Assembly: GCF_001949145.1 (NCBI RefSeq)
Contig: NW_019091587.1
Coordinates: 333,441 to 397,440 of the forward strand
From: Acanthaster planci
Taxonomy: Eukaryota; Echinodermata; Asteroidea; Valvatida; Acanthasteridae
Reading direction: 5' to 3'
Length of the DNA stretch: 64,000 nt
The position numbers and the translations under genes were made by a program. The notes under the pieces were generated by a model, which saw only the letters and a program-made list of their open reading frames with translations, did no database searches and was not told where the DNA came from. Positions 11,887 to 26,800 of this stretch are shown here, one piece after another. Every line of letters begins with the position of its first letter. Positions within the stretch are counted from its first letter, which is position 1.

Positions 11887-14800
11887 GTGAGTCACGAGGG
11901 TGGAAAAAAAGCTGAAGAAAAAATCAATAAACGCTCTGGTGTTGCAACAAAATGATGATAATGTTGACGATAATATTTTGTTTGGGATTGATATTCTTTT
12001 GTACAGAGGACTGTGCCATAAATCAGTTACAGCTCATTTTTCCTATTACTCAGAATCGTAGCACGAGAATGAGAATGCAATGTTTTTTGATTAATTTAAA
12101 ATATTTAAAATATCGTTTTGGTCATTTTAGATGAAGGTATATATTGCAAATGATTACATCTGAAAACTGTGTCTTCGATTAATTTTATTTTAAACCAAAA
12201 AACAAAATTATGAAGCGCCCAAATGATAAAATAACAATGAGTAAATATGTGAAAAGGGCAAGTTCAGGTTATCTCGGGTACAGACAGGACGTGTTCTCCC
12301 ACTGATAAAGATTGAAGCAAGTTGGCGTTTCTTCAGCGAACCCATTACCGTTTTAAACATTAATGTGCACACGCCCACAAAAGACGAGACATTAAGAAAA
12401 ATGGCAATGAGACCATTTTATTGTAATGCTTGTAATTTCTGAAAAATTACCATCATTTACCATGCAAAACGTGTCCTAGAAAGTTGTTGAAAATCTCCAC
12501 CAATCACAACCGGAACAGTGGTCTGACGGAAGGTGCGCCCTCAGTGGTTAGATCTTGACTTGGTTTTACTGAACTTTGAGAGGAGTGGAGCATTCCAATT
12601 CAAGTTCCTCACCTATGTTCGAAATGGAGTCCCTCCTCCATTGGTTAAAAACAGTTTTATTTCTATCATTGGGCTAAAAAGTGGAACATCCTACTGCTTC
12701 GGTTTACGAGGGGCTTTGGATCTTACCGACGAGTTTTCCACACGTCTTGAAGCTCAGCTTGCAATTTTACTCTGGTCAACCTTGTACGTTTTGGGGTTTT
12801 GTACATGTTATATTCTTTCATAAGAATTTCTGACGTGACATGCCTTCTACGATAGGATGTAACGTTGTAAAATTCCGATTATTTCAGTAGTGCGTAGTGT
12901 CAAGATTGCGATTTGACAAACGCACCCTTCTTGCAATGATATTTTGTGGGGACCCATTACAATGATAACAAATCAATTTTGCTTTCTCTTCAGAAGCGAA
13001 AACCTGAGCTATATCCATTTTCAAAATATATTTGTTTCATTATCATTGTTAGGTCTTTTTTGGGGGGGAATGGGTTCTCTGATGAAGGGAATTGTACAAG
13101 TAACTCAACTAAACTTGTTGAAAAGGTAGTGACACAAAACGTAAATCTATCTCCCAGTGAGGCTGGCCACAAAAAGGGAAGCGTGCACTTTTACTTGCGA
13201 GTACAATTGGAAACCAATCAGCGTCCTCACTAACACATACACAGCATTTTGCAGGTATCCATTCAACACACTGTGAAGGAAATGAGGCTGCAGAATCGAT
13301 ATAGGCTATGTAATTTTCTCGTAAGGTCTTTTTGCTGGTAGTTTTTTATTACCCATGTAAGGAAAACACCCGCTTGGAGAGGGTGTTTGCATTAATGTCC
13401 GCGCAAAAACAAGGGCTGCTAGTATGACATTATGATGACTATTTCTTGCAGTGTGCCGCAACATCGCTGAATCTGATCGTATAAGGGCTTAAAATCAAAT
13501 CAAACAAATCTGGCCTTGTCCGTCAAGAGCTTTATTGACTCTTGTGGCGGACGAGATGATATGGTGGATTGAACTTTTCATTTGAACTTGACTTGCCGGG
13601 AAACTTATCAGAATGTGAAACTTCTGTCGAGTGACGGTTACTGAAATGAGAAGAGCAAAGAAAAAATCAAGAGAAAAACACCCAAAGAAAACTGGACAAA
13701 AAATGAAGTCACGTTGATGCAGGGCCAGGGCGATATTGCAATGTTGCAAGCAAATAAAGCGACGATGAAACGAACCGAGTCAAAAGTATTCCTTCGTGAC
13801 GTTGTTCATTCTCTGTCACCCGTGAACAGAACCTGTGCCTTACAGTAGCATAATTGGGGCGGGGGGATTAAACAAACCCCTCCATACAAGAGGCCTGTGT
13901 CCCAATTTGCCCCCCCCTGCCGGTCAGAGATTATCGAAGGCAAACAATGTGGCGAATGTCCACCCTGTTGGTAAGTGCCGAACCCACTGAGTGTCTCCCT
14001 CCAGAAAACGAGGGCCCCTCTTGCGCCCTCTTTAAAACTCACCCTCATCACGCCACTGGTGTGCCATGGCATGTGTTTTGACTCGTGCTTCACTTGTAAT
14101 GGAGCTGTAAATGGGCTCTACGACGAGGTTGGAGGCCTCTCTCATCCCTGTACTAAAAACCACGCCCAGTTGCAACCCCAACAACCAACACATGCAGTGT
14201 CTTAGCTCAGATTTAGACAGAGTCGAGATAACTGCTCTAGTGGATTAATTTATTCAAGCATATGGCCGTACATATTCCGAGGAAGGATGTCCCCCCCTCC
14301 CGCACGCCAAAACGACGCAGTTTCCCCATAGAGGACAAAAAATGCACTCCTCTGTATGGCTCCCCTACCGGAAAATATTTTTACGAGCAGGGAGTCCAGG
14401 AGACTTTCAGTTCTTGAGAGCATCAACACACCAAGTTTCCCCCTTTTTGTTCCAAAAGAGCACAAAATCTATTACTTTTGAAAACTTTGTTCAAAAGGGG
14501 TCCCATATATTACCAGCCACCTTCCCTCGGCTGAAAATATCCTGGCAGTCCCACTGCTTAAGGATCACCCTGCGGGGGGTCTCCGGCGCAGGGGCAGGGG
14601 TTCATGCTTATACGATGCAAGTTTTCAGGAACGTATCGCGTGACTTCTTTTGTGGAATAGCACGCCCTACCTGTAACTTTTGATTGGAAAGCTCGTTCAA
14701 ACCTGGGCTCAGTGGTCCCTTTTGTGTCCCAAACGTGAGTCCGACTGTCCCATATGGCAGAGCATTTCGCTTGGATCAATGACAGCGGTTCTTCTTGCCG

Positions 14801-17800
14801 TCACGGCCAGGGTCTCGCCACTCTATGGTCGATCCCATTGTCGGATTAAAAATGACTGGCATTCGGCAGTGTAGTGGTACGGGTACCCATATATAATGCA
14901 TTGCCTGACGAAGAGGCATTGGTTACTGCCTTTGTCACTGGCTTGCTTCTACCACTGTCGTTTATATAATGATTGCTACTACCAAGTCTGTCCACTATCG
15001 CCACTGTAAGAAGCGTCAAATGCATTGTGATCATCCTTGTCGCCTTTTACTAACGTCGCTGACAGTTGTCATTGTCGTGGCAATCACCGTCTTCATCCTC
15101 ACCTTGAAACATTCCTCGCCCCCCTTGCCATGTAATGCTGGAGTTTATAGTGGCTCAACGTATGCAGTTGTGGCTATAACTATCGAAACTCTCAGAATCA
15201 CCTGTTCAAAACTACTTGTCATTTTTTCGGACCCTTTTAACAGCTCTGTGTAAGAAAGATACCTTTTTATCTATTGAAGTTTCTGCAAAATTGACCAGTG
15301 GACCCGGGTGTTACAGCACGAGAACGACAAGTGTCCTTTTGGGATGGGGTCACCTCTTTCAGAAAGTGGGGGCAAAAACATGAACAAAAACTCCAACTGG
15401 AACAGGCAATCTGGGTGTGATTTTCCGAGTGAATGGAATAATTGTTGTAAAGGGAGTATTAGTAAAACGCTGACGTCACGTCACATGAAAACTTACTCTT
15501 CCTCTCTAGAGTCATTTCACAGTTGTTGTTTTTTTTTAAAAGAGGGGGCATCTTGAACATCAACAAAGTTCCAACCGTGTAACCTAAATTTTGATTTTCA
15601 AAGACATCGACTTGACAAACACTGAATGAATCGCTGATGTCCGTAGTGCATTAGTTTGGAGCGTATAATTGCCACAATGTAGGAGAGAAATTCATAAGAG
15701 TTGGCCCCATAAGGCGTGTTTTAACCATACATTTTCTAAATTCAAACTTTTCATCTGATGCAATCATTGAAGTAATGACTCTTCTTTGAGGCTCAATTAA
15801 CCAACTTTACCCGAATGTACGCCCCTCTCACAAAAGATTTGCGAAAATAGGTGCCAAATTATATAACTCAGAAAGCAATGCCTCGGAAGAACTCCTCTGG
15901 TTTTAAAAAGAAAGTGGCAGGGGGGGTTGTGTGTCTGTTCCATCCAAACTTGAAGAGTGTGCCCAGAACTGCATAATTATAAACTACATTAGTGAAGGCC
16001 AAAGATAAAGTCGAGGTCCTACATTATGTCCCGTAAGTCTCCGATCAATGCATAAGCGCGTAATGCACACGCACGTTAGCGAGTGGTTAGCTACGCTCAG
16101 CCGTTTTATGCGGGTATGAGTATGGGAAAATTACTGCGCTCGATTCACTTTGCAGTCGCCTTTCTTTGAAAACAACTTCAAATAAACACATTCAAATAAA
16201 AATATGAAGCATGTCCCCACAGTAAAGCTTCGGTTGAGGACTCCCTTTGTTGGGCGAATATCACTTTTGGCAAATATCAGTTTCATTAATTAGAACTTTC
16301 CTCTGCAGATTTGTACGGGTATACACATGAAATTTAATTTACAAGAACTTTGTGACACGGTCTCGCATGACTATGAACGACTTTGTTGCCGTTCGGAACT
16401 TGATCGATCGTTCCCGTCTTGTCCAACGTGTCGCACCGGTAGACATAAAGCCTCTTTTTTGTCTTAAAAGATGAAAGAGCCGCCACCTTAGGAATGGTAC
16501 TACCATCATATTTTTTTGATTGAGGATTTCGCACAGATGAAAGAATCGACGTTGTAGAAAGTAAATACCTATCCTTCCTTTCAAAACTCTCCGACTCAAA
16601 ACCCCTAAGCGAGCTCCGATTACACATCCAAAAGTCGCGGTAGGAATCCATTCAGCAAAATTGCCATTCTGTGAAAAAAAGTCTGATTGCGCTTCACCGA
16701 GCATCGATGGTTTTATAGCATACATCTGTTCAAAGTGTAAAATGACTACAGAAGCTCTTCACTGAAAAGCCGGTTCAATTCAACCATAAACTCATAAGCA
16801 GGTCAACAATTATAGAAACGCTTTTTGTTACCCTAGTATCAGTTTTTATGTTCATTGTTATCGTCATGTGAGGGCGCTGTAACTAGTCATAATTTTTTTG
16901 AGTAAGTCACCCAACTGGATAGCAATTTTTAAGTATGGCATTACTACAATATCATTGTGGACATACCAGCTCTGATCATGCACCTTCTCAACATCTTACA
17001 GCGTTCAAGAGCAGTCCTTTGGGTAGACTGATTAAAACTCCCAACAAAAAGTGCATTATTTAACTTAACGCCTGTAAAGAAGACCAATACAAAAAAGAAG
17101 ACAAAAACCCACAGATTGTAAAAAAAAAATCAGATTTTGTATCGATCACTTTAAATCTGAAAAGAGCGCTTTACTACACAGCCATAGTTTGAGCTGTTTG
17201 AGAGAGTGACTTTACGTTGGCAGTCACTAACTTTGAGAACAGACTTGACATGCAAGCGTTTTGCATGGGGTAGTTTGGGCTTCGTGTTCTGCGTGCGTGG
17301 CAAGGAGGACCTAGTCTGGGGGCGGGACCAGCTCATGCATGACCTCCTTAAAGGCCACTTTGTTTCCTTTACTAAAGAAATTATAGGGTCCACTCGTCTG
17401 TTGCTTACGCTACGGGTTCTCGAAAATGATCGCTCGTTCTCTTTTTATATTTCCTGCTTGGTCTCACCCCCAGTGACTTGCTCCTTGCCAAGGACTTCGA
17501 CGCAAAGAAGCCCCGTTTTATTGTTTTCATCCCCTTTGAGGGTCCGAGCCTCTTCTCCCCGAGGACCGATTAGTCCGAATAACTACCCGCCGAATCCGGT
17601 AGATCTCGCCTAATTAAACACCGTAATGACTTCTCCGGGAGTTCGCGTCTTGCGAGCATTCACTCCGTCACCCTACCCCAGAAATCTCTTTCTCGGTGGG
17701 GATCAAGAGCTATTCTATTTTTACCAAATCACTGCTCAGTTGAAGCAATCAATTACCCGTGTGCCAGGAGACACGCAACTACGTGTGCCGGATTCAGGGT

Positions 17801-20800
17801 TAGAATATTCAGTAGGACTGTGCCCAATCAATGCCTACACAAAAAGTTGGCACCTACGAAAAGTTTGAAGGCTGACGAAAAACACAGCGTGCCAAAAATG
17901 CATATACGCCTTTGCAAACATAACGAAAGTTTTAACAACTATTTGCGTCCTTTTAAGTTGATTTTCCTACTGTGGGGAACTTAAAACGAGACTCTGTGTA
18001 ACTTCGTGGGGCTTCAGCCCTATAACCAGCTCTATGATGGTACTCGACGGTACCTGAATCAGAATGGGACCTACTGAGTATTGGCATCTATGGCCCCCAA
18101 ACCGGTGCCACTATGGACTGCGGAACACTTCTTTATTCCTAAAGACCAAGGAGTTATCAGTGGGTTGGTATAGCTAAAGTGGTTTAAGTTCGTCCACAGT
18201 GCGACATGGACATGCCTTTTGAATGTCCATGGGTTAGTATCGCATTAGCCGCGTGGTGTCCCGCCGAATAATCTTTACGTTCCGTATCTTGGCACCAATG
18301 AAGTACCACTGGAATTCTGAACCCCAAATACATCATTGAGAGCAAAGGGGGACCAGCCAATAGACTTATTAACGTAAAAGCCATCTTTGCTCGTGTTCCC
18401 TGGATCTATCTTATCCATCGTAACTTGCTAAATAGAGTTATGCCAGACTATTTTGGATATCAAGTCTCCCTTTAAATCGGAGGCTTAAATTAGGCACATG
18501 TACCATTAAGCACAGACTTTGAATTATTCATTAGAGTTAGGTGGCATTACTTTTTGATAAACTTTTATGACTTGTAAACTTTGATTTTTTTCTTGTTGTT
18601 AAAATTTTAATTAAGTTAAATTCCGAAACCACATGGGGACCGAGGTAGGCCTGTAAACCTACTACAAGTTGGGTCGTAGACTTCTGTATAGTCTGCAGTG
18701 AGTTTGTCTGAAGTCTGCAACGGTCCTCCATCAGCGGCCGCTTTCAACCAAAAAATAGTTGCAAAGAGCGTTTTTGAGCATTCAAGGTCATCGCACATGC
18801 GTCCTTTGTCTCTGTATTCGTCTCAGTGAGAAGCATGGCAGCACATAAGCTGTAATCGACGTAACGTTCGTAGAGACGCCAACGAACAAACGCTTTGCAT
18901 GAAACGGGATCCCACTACACAAACCCGGTTTTGCTCCTCCGCTATAATCGGATTTGTGGGATTCGACCCGGAGTAATTTTTGTGCGTACAATTCTTTTCT
19001 TTGCCTGACCATTTTGGCAAAGGGTCATCTCCTGGGTGAATGCTACCACCTCCTTGCGGTCTGGTCTCTCCAAGCCCCCCCCCCCGCTTCCCACTCATCT
19101 CATTCTTTGGGCGGTCATTTATCTCTTTCTACTGTCTTCAAAATGACCGCGCGTCTATGTGGCTTATCCCACCTTTACTGGGGCATCTTTTGTGATGGCA
19201 CCGAACACCAGTCACTGTCTGCGGACCTGGAGTAACAACAGCATGATACTGTAGAAAGTGAGCCTAATAAAAGAAAGTTGTCCTGAAGAACAGCATTGGG
19301 GTGCAGCTCAGTCTGAGGCCTACACACCTACGTCCTGTCTATAACCTAAGGACACACATGCACACTAAGAATACCCCTCGAATTTTTGCTCTGTAAATAT
19401 CGTGACGAAAACGAGAAATTTTGAGTTGAAAACGAAAAGGGATGAGGTATATGTTTTCTCGCGGGGGTGTCTTAATGTGTGCCATCACACACGGAAACCA
19501 CGCGGAAACCACCATCGTATGGTAACATATTTTGTAGCATCGCATGATATTACTGCAGTAAATGGCATTTGGGAACTTCCTCCTGTAAAATGTAAAAACT
19601 TACATTGGTCAGAGAGGGAAGGAGGAGGAGGCTAACCTCCCAACCCCGCCCACCTAAGGCTTGAGGCTAGTAAGACTGGGTCCGAATCTCCGAATTACTT
19701 GGCTATGGCGTGAATTACACACGACTCCATGGGAACTGTCTGTGTCCACTGTACCATAGGCTCTTGTGTAATTTCAGGCCACAGCCAACTAATTCGGACA
19801 CGGCCTACCTCACTTATTATCAGTAAAACGAAAGATTGTGCAGAGCCCTGACCACTACAAACGACTGTGGGGCGTCTCGTCTTGATTTTAGTAGTAAAAC
19901 TGTATCTTCAACTAAGATCAATAGAGCTGGTCGGAATGCATTTTCCCCCTTTTTGTCCCCTTATAGGTCAAATACTCTGAAGGTCGGCTGGTCAGCGGCC
20001 CTGACTCCCATCCCACCCGCTGGATGAGATTTGTCGCCGCGGCGCACGACGACCACGAACAGAACCTTTCGGCTGTTCGTTCGCCAGAGGGGCGGGTGAT
20101 GTTCCGAACTAATCGCAGCATCCTACGAGGGGAAGAACTCCTGGTCTGGTACACCAACGCATTTGCCGAGTACCTGGGAATGCCTTTAGCAGTCAACCAC
20201 TACCGAGGTAAGAGACAGTTTAGTGATCTTGGACCAGAGCCCTGTATTAAAAGAGCTATGAAATGAGTTTGATTATTACAAAGTGCACGACGCCATTTTG
20301 TTTCCACAACTGTACAAGTAGGTTGTGGAGAGCGAAGCTACACTTGGATCAGAAAATGGCTATGTAAGTTAGAGTCGAGTGAAATGACACAGGAATGCTG
20401 GAAGTTAAACGATTGGTCGTTTCGTGTGTAAGCACACATGCAGACTTGAAAAGACCAAGAGTTTGCAACGCGTTGACCAATCACTGTGCCAAACGCGCGT
20501 TGGGTCGACAGATTTCGCGCACTGTAATTGGTCAATGCGTTGCAAACTCTTGGAGGGGCACTATTGTGAATCGCCCGTATTGCTATAGGAGAGACACTTT
20601 TTATGGAGGGTGCTTTACTTATATTTAAATTGAGAGATCGTGTGTTGAATCCAAATAACTCTCCAGGATGATAATTTGGAACATTGTATGATTTTAATTA
20701 ATGATACGACGGAAGTTTCAAAGGTTCCAAGTAGAATAATTTGAGAGGTTGAAACAGACGTTTTCCAGTGGAGGTGGAAATCAATATTTCTCGATTACGA

Positions 20801-23800
20801 AACGGTGGCCAAACCCAACCTTTTGCATTTGTAGCTACTAGTTTCCTCCTTGTAATTCCGGACTGGAGTTAAGCATTCACATTAATAACTTTTGTTGTTA
20901 AATGCAATTCATTGATATGTTTACCGGCCGACTAGCTCCGACATCTGGCCGGTCCAAAGTTCGTGCATTTGGCATTGGATATTATCGATTTCTGGTCAAT
21001 AATTATGATGTCTTGGTGATTAATGTCCACGCCTTTTTCATGTGAGCCTCATTATAGAACCCCCGAAGAACCTGTAGAGTGTTATGTCCCTCCCAGATGA
21101 GTAAACAGTAGACAACAAACAGACGTGACTGCTCGAAACCACCGCCACGTGCTCTGTTCGTTGTCCGCTGACTGACGTCGCGCCTCATCTGGTTTCCAAG
21201 GGTTTGTTTCGCGCCATTTGTGTCGCTCTATCATAAGCTCTGACACCAGTAACACCATCCGTCGATGATTTGGCTGACAACGTCCTAACTAAATTAACGG
21301 TATCTGCCGCGCTGGGTAAACAGACAGCCGTGAAAAAGTGATCAGAAACGCAGCCGCGTGGGGAATTTTCCTGTCTGCGTGACATTGATCATTTACATTT
21401 GCCGTGAGCAAACCGTTCCAACATGCGCTCGATACTGAAGATTGCATATTTTAATGCACATTTTACTGAAAGGACGTAATTACTATGCACTCACCGATTT
21501 GGCATGCTGGCTTTGGGTGTTTGATGGGGCGATTGATACATGCTTCGTGCAAGGGCGGATCTAGAATCATATTTTCAGTGGGACCAAACCTGATGTGCGT
21601 TTTTTGGGGGTGAGGCAAACATTTTGGTTTTTCATGCTATTTTCTCTGGACTCTCTGAACGGAGAGGCTGCATTTCAGGCCTTTTTAAACGCATTTGGAA
21701 GGAGGAAAATTGAAGTAGGCCAAAACATCGCCTCTCTCTCATCATCATTGTTTTTAAAAGACAATAATTGTTGATAGTTTTAAACCCCTCCATCACGATT
21801 TGCCCTTGCTTTTGAGAGTCTTCGCCATGGCATTGGCCAACTTTGAGCCGACCAACTTCAAAGATTCTATCGACACGTTTCCCTTTATTTCTGAAAGCTC
21901 ACTCCTACTGGACAAAGATAGGCATAAAGTTACTTTGTGGATTCGTTAAAAAATAAAGTTAACTTGAAAGTTCTTGACAAAACGAAACTTTTTTTCGCGA
22001 TTTCATCTGAGATGCTTTTGTTTGGACTTAAAAGTAAATCGTTCATCCAGTGTCCAAGGAGAAAATTGTTGGACCTGGCTTTGTTCCTGTCAGCTCCGGG
22101 GGGGGTGGTTCATGAAGGAGAGCTAACAACAACGATTTTGAGAACAAAAATATTAAAGTGTTGACGTCGTGTCACCGGAGCACGCAGCCACTCGTAGATT
22201 TAAGACAAACCTGACAAAAATGTCAAGATTGCTAAAGTTTGGATCGTGGCACTGCTTGCAAATGGGCTGTGAGAGAAGCTACAGCAGCCCGGCCCGGACG
22301 AGTGTACATGAGATAATTTTGTAATGATAGCTCAGCAACTTTGCCAACAAGAGCACAGCTTCGCTTTTGCTCCGGCTTGCAAGTCCGTGTTAGAAGCCGG
22401 CCCAAAGAGCTTCGTGACGTCGATGCTGCTGGTGCGGTCGTCAAAGTGGAGCAAATCTTGAGCACGTTTTTTGTTTTGTTTTGTTTTGTTTTGATTTTTG
22501 TTTGTTTTTTTTCATTGGGGGAAGTTAATACGGCCTTACTCCCGCTACGGATTTAATGAAACGCACGGGAGTCATCATGCTTGTACCTACAAGGAAATTC
22601 GACGCATTCTCATGTCAGTTTCACAAAGTTAGCTGGAGGGATTCAGTTTGATAAATAAGAAAGAAGGAAGTCCCTTCAAACAATTATTTTTATGAAGTAA
22701 CTGTCAACAAACCTTTGTTGTCATTTATTTCAAAGTGTTTATTTACCTTTCTTGGGTGAATCACTACAATTAGTTCTCCTCGTTACAAGCAGCATTGTTT
22801 ATGTCATGCAGTGACATGACAAAATAAACATGTGCCTGAAAACAAACAATCAATCGCTCAAAAATACAACAATCTATTGGTTAATAGTCGTTCATAGTAG
22901 TACAAAGCTCAAAAAGTTCATTTCAGAGTGGGGTAGCTAATCATGTTTACTCTGAGAGCGATTATAGTCCTTACGTGAATACATGTATGTGTCTAAACGA
23001 GCTAATCCATTTCGTGGGACTCTATGGTGTCATCATGCATCTTTGCCCCAATTCCAACCGACAGAAGTCGGCCAATTACTTGGGCCCTCTGCCCTGGACG
23101 TATTATTGGGGCTGGAGTGTCAAACATTCTGTTGCGGACACCGATTTTTTTTCTTTTTGAGCAAGTTAGACTGTTTAATGGGTGAGGTTTGGACAGCTTT
23201 CTTGTCACCGGTCTAACATCTCATTTTCTCGGCCGACTGGTCGGACCAGCTCGCCGGTTTTGTCGTCTCGAGTGCGGCATAAGGACCCCTTTTTTGCTGA
23301 CTTCTCGCCCGTTCATTCTCCAGGGGCGCTGTTAACTTTTCTGTTCCTTTGGGATTCTCTTTCTTGGCTTTTTTCTCAAACTTTAATAACTACCTGAGTT
23401 CCACACGTTCCAATCTCCGTTGTCAATGAGCCAGGTGGCATTGTCCAACCTTCTAGTCAGCAACAAAAGGGAAGAGGTCATTCAAGGAAAGAGAGATCAA
23501 TAAAATTCTTTTTGGACTCAACCACCACCGAATTACGGTATTAGCGAGGATTTAGAGGGCTTGGTTGCGCCTAAGAAGACTTGCAGAGCGACAGGAGAAA
23601 AAAAATCTACCATACGCCCTGGAGCGATATTAGCCCTATACTGTCACGGTGTTACATGAAGAAAAAAAAACTCGCTTCAATTAGCCATTGCTTGAATTGC
23701 ACACGTTGGACGGTAAGGGCAGTAATCGGATTTTCTACCATTCTACGAAGTATAAACTGAAGCCATAAGAAAGGAAAAATTCGTTGTGTTTAGCCATCTG

Positions 23801-26800
23801 AAATGTGACTATCTGTCAGTGAGTGAGGGCCCGAACATTGTCTGGATTTTTTTCTGGAGGAGCGTCAGCTCACAAGATGTTTGAGCGCTAGTTCAACGCG
23901 AAACAAGTTCTCAGGACTTCTTCGTTTGACGCTGAAGGGACGGTGTTGCTCTTTTGAGCTGGGCAGGAGTTCGACGGGGATTTTTTCTGTCACAGTGTCT
24001 ACACGGTGGGTGTACTCTGGCAGTAACAGTTTGAAACAACTTCCCCCGCGTTTTTCACGGTAGGCTGCTTTGACCTTTTTAGAATACCAGAATAATTTTG
24101 ATCACTACGCCTATCTTTTACCACAACAATTTTAGGATGTGTTTGATCGGGGCAGACGAATCTGCGAACAGGCTGGTTGCGATATCTCAGTATTCTGTGT
24201 AGATGGACAAAGAGAGAACAGGTACACCGTTTTGCAACAGTAAGCCCGCCTTTGCCAAAATTGTGCAAACAATTCGAAGTAATTAGCAAACATGAATCTA
24301 ATTGATGCTTGGGGTCGAAGGGTGCATTTACATCCTAAATATGATGGGGGCAGCGAGTGGAAGCTGTGTCCAGAATTTCTGACCAAAATTAACGACTCCA
24401 TATCTCTTTCAGCAACAGCTGGTTTTCGCGCCGCCATCCAAATTATTTGTTACAACGCAGGTGCAGCAAGCTTAGACACGGTTAGTTATTTTTCACTTTC
24501 TCCTCATGTGCGAGGTTGATAAGAAGGGTGAGCATTAGCCGAATGAACTTGCCACGTTAAATGTGGAGTTTGCCAAGGTTTTGGTCTCGATTCTTCGTCT
24601 ACTGGTGTCGCAAACAATGCTCAGGCGGCCTTATCAAAGTGGTTACTTGATCCAACGACACCAAATTTTGTCTATAACGCTCGATTCAAAATTAAAAACC
24701 ATGATGAAAATAAAGCTTAAATATTATGAGACTTTTTTTAATGTAGTAAGAATCTTTCCTGCGACCAGGACTGATTTCACTCTTCATTTGGTTATTTGTC
24801 AACATTTCACAATGTATTGACTGTTTTCTCTGGACATTTTACATCTCTGGCACTTCCTTTGGACATCGTAATAATCGCGTGACGTGTTTTCGGTGCAATT
24901 TCATATGAAAATTACATCTTGTGAGTAAGTAGGTGACTGAGACCTTTTAAAGTAACAATAGTAATTTTAAAAGAACGACCAGTCCCCTAAGGCCTTATGG
25001 ATTGAAACTGTATAAAAAGACAATTTGAAAAAGCCTGAGCATTTTGAAAACCCTGTTCGGCATTTGATTGAAAATTCAAGTGGTTAAGTCACGGTGGCAA
25101 GAGCTCTGAATTGAGGGACACTGCAGGCCCCACGCGCTCAACAAGTTGAGCAAATTTGACGCTTATCTGATCTGACGCGAAATCATTTTTACGCCCACGA
25201 AATGATGGGCTTTCTTTCACGCGTGCTTGCCGTGAACACCAGGCTTCCACTGCGCTCGTGGCGGCGACTTAAAATGGCCACAAGTTGACGGCAAATAGCG
25301 GATTACCGCCTATCGTCGTTGAACGGGGTGTAAATACGGGCTTTTTGTTCATGGAAGTTCACTGTAGGGTTTTCAACTTTTCCTCTCTTCTCTCTCCGCA
25401 CAGCCCTGCCTAACCAAGGCTTTTGTCCCGATGGCCGTCATGACGTTTTTTCATTTCCAAATCCAAACTGGACGAAATACATTTCGTTATTTGGCTCATA
25501 TCATCGTCAGTTTTTATTGCCTGCGTTACGTATGGCAAACGACTAGGAGTTAATTTATATTTTCAAGGCAAGCTTTGCCTTTTTTATGAAATTGCCGACG
25601 ACTGATGTTAAAGTCTGGCTTTTGATACTCTGCTAATGCATGCAAAAATAATTTGCCATTTAATGAGTGTGTCTGTTACCACATGCAACAAGACCCGTGA
25701 TATGTGTTGAAGGTAACCTTTCTTTAGACGGTATATCATTCGAGTAACATGTAAAACGCTTTTTTTCTGTAGAAAACTTTTTTCCTCTGCCTCAAGGTTG
25801 TTTTCTGTTTTATTTTATGAGACATTCTGTACAACTGAACGCCAGACGAAGACAAGAGACCAGATCACTAATCCCCGTTAGAATTTTTCCTTACCCCCCC
25901 CCTCTCTCCGTCCTGGTCTAACTGCCATTTGTCCCAGCCCAGCGATCGAAGACGAGATAATACGAACACCAGGTGTGAGGTTTCTCTGGGCCGTGTCTCA
26001 CGGCGTCCAACAGTGGGAGCGACCCGCTACAAAATCCTTCGTGATCGATCACCAAGTAAGCTTGTGTTTGTTTCGGGAGTATCCACTGGTTTGATCAGAC
26101 CTTGCAAAGAAGAAAAGGCCAAAATGAAAGAAGGGTTTGCACAGTTTGATTCAACTGTGCAGTTTTTGTTTTACGAAAACAAAATATGGAAAACCTTTCG
26201 GTGTGATGTATTTTTCACAAAGAGGGGGAATCGTCTCTTTTATTGTTTCTCGCTCCAATGCTGAGGTAGAATGAAGTCCGTCTTTCGCACATAAAGTGCT
26301 CCCAGCAGCGCAACGGTTCAACCGACTTATAAAAAAACCACAGGGCCGCTATGATACCCCCCCCTTATAATCCTCCTGTGATTAGAGAAAAGAGCTACGA
26401 TGCGGAGTGGCGGGGGGGGGGCTCCCGATGTTAACCGTGTTTGCAAACAACAGTGTTAAGGTTACGGCCACGCACGTTTTCCCGATTGGTTGGCCTCGAA
26501 ATGCGAAGCTAGGTTTTGGAAACAGGAGCGGTTTTGGGAAGTTTGAGTTTTGTCTCCGCGACGGCTTGCAAACATCTCTGTAACTTTGCGCAGAAGTGGA
26601 TGCCCGTACATACAATATGGCAAGACGATTTCGGTGAAATTCTGGACTTTTTGCTGTTGTTTCTGTCGTTTTTCTGTCGTTTTTTGCTGTGTACCAGGGT
26701 TTTATTTCAGATTACAGCTAACGATGAAACAAAACGTTTGAAATGATTCCACAGGTCATTACATTGTTTGTGTTGTGACCATTTCATCTACCAAACCTCG

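Noticed and set aside
16339-16725. Two overlapping minus-strand frames of 128 and 105 codons in PRDM13 intron 1
   Set aside because: Two frames open over the same bases point to low stop density rather than coding, and neither product is recognisable.
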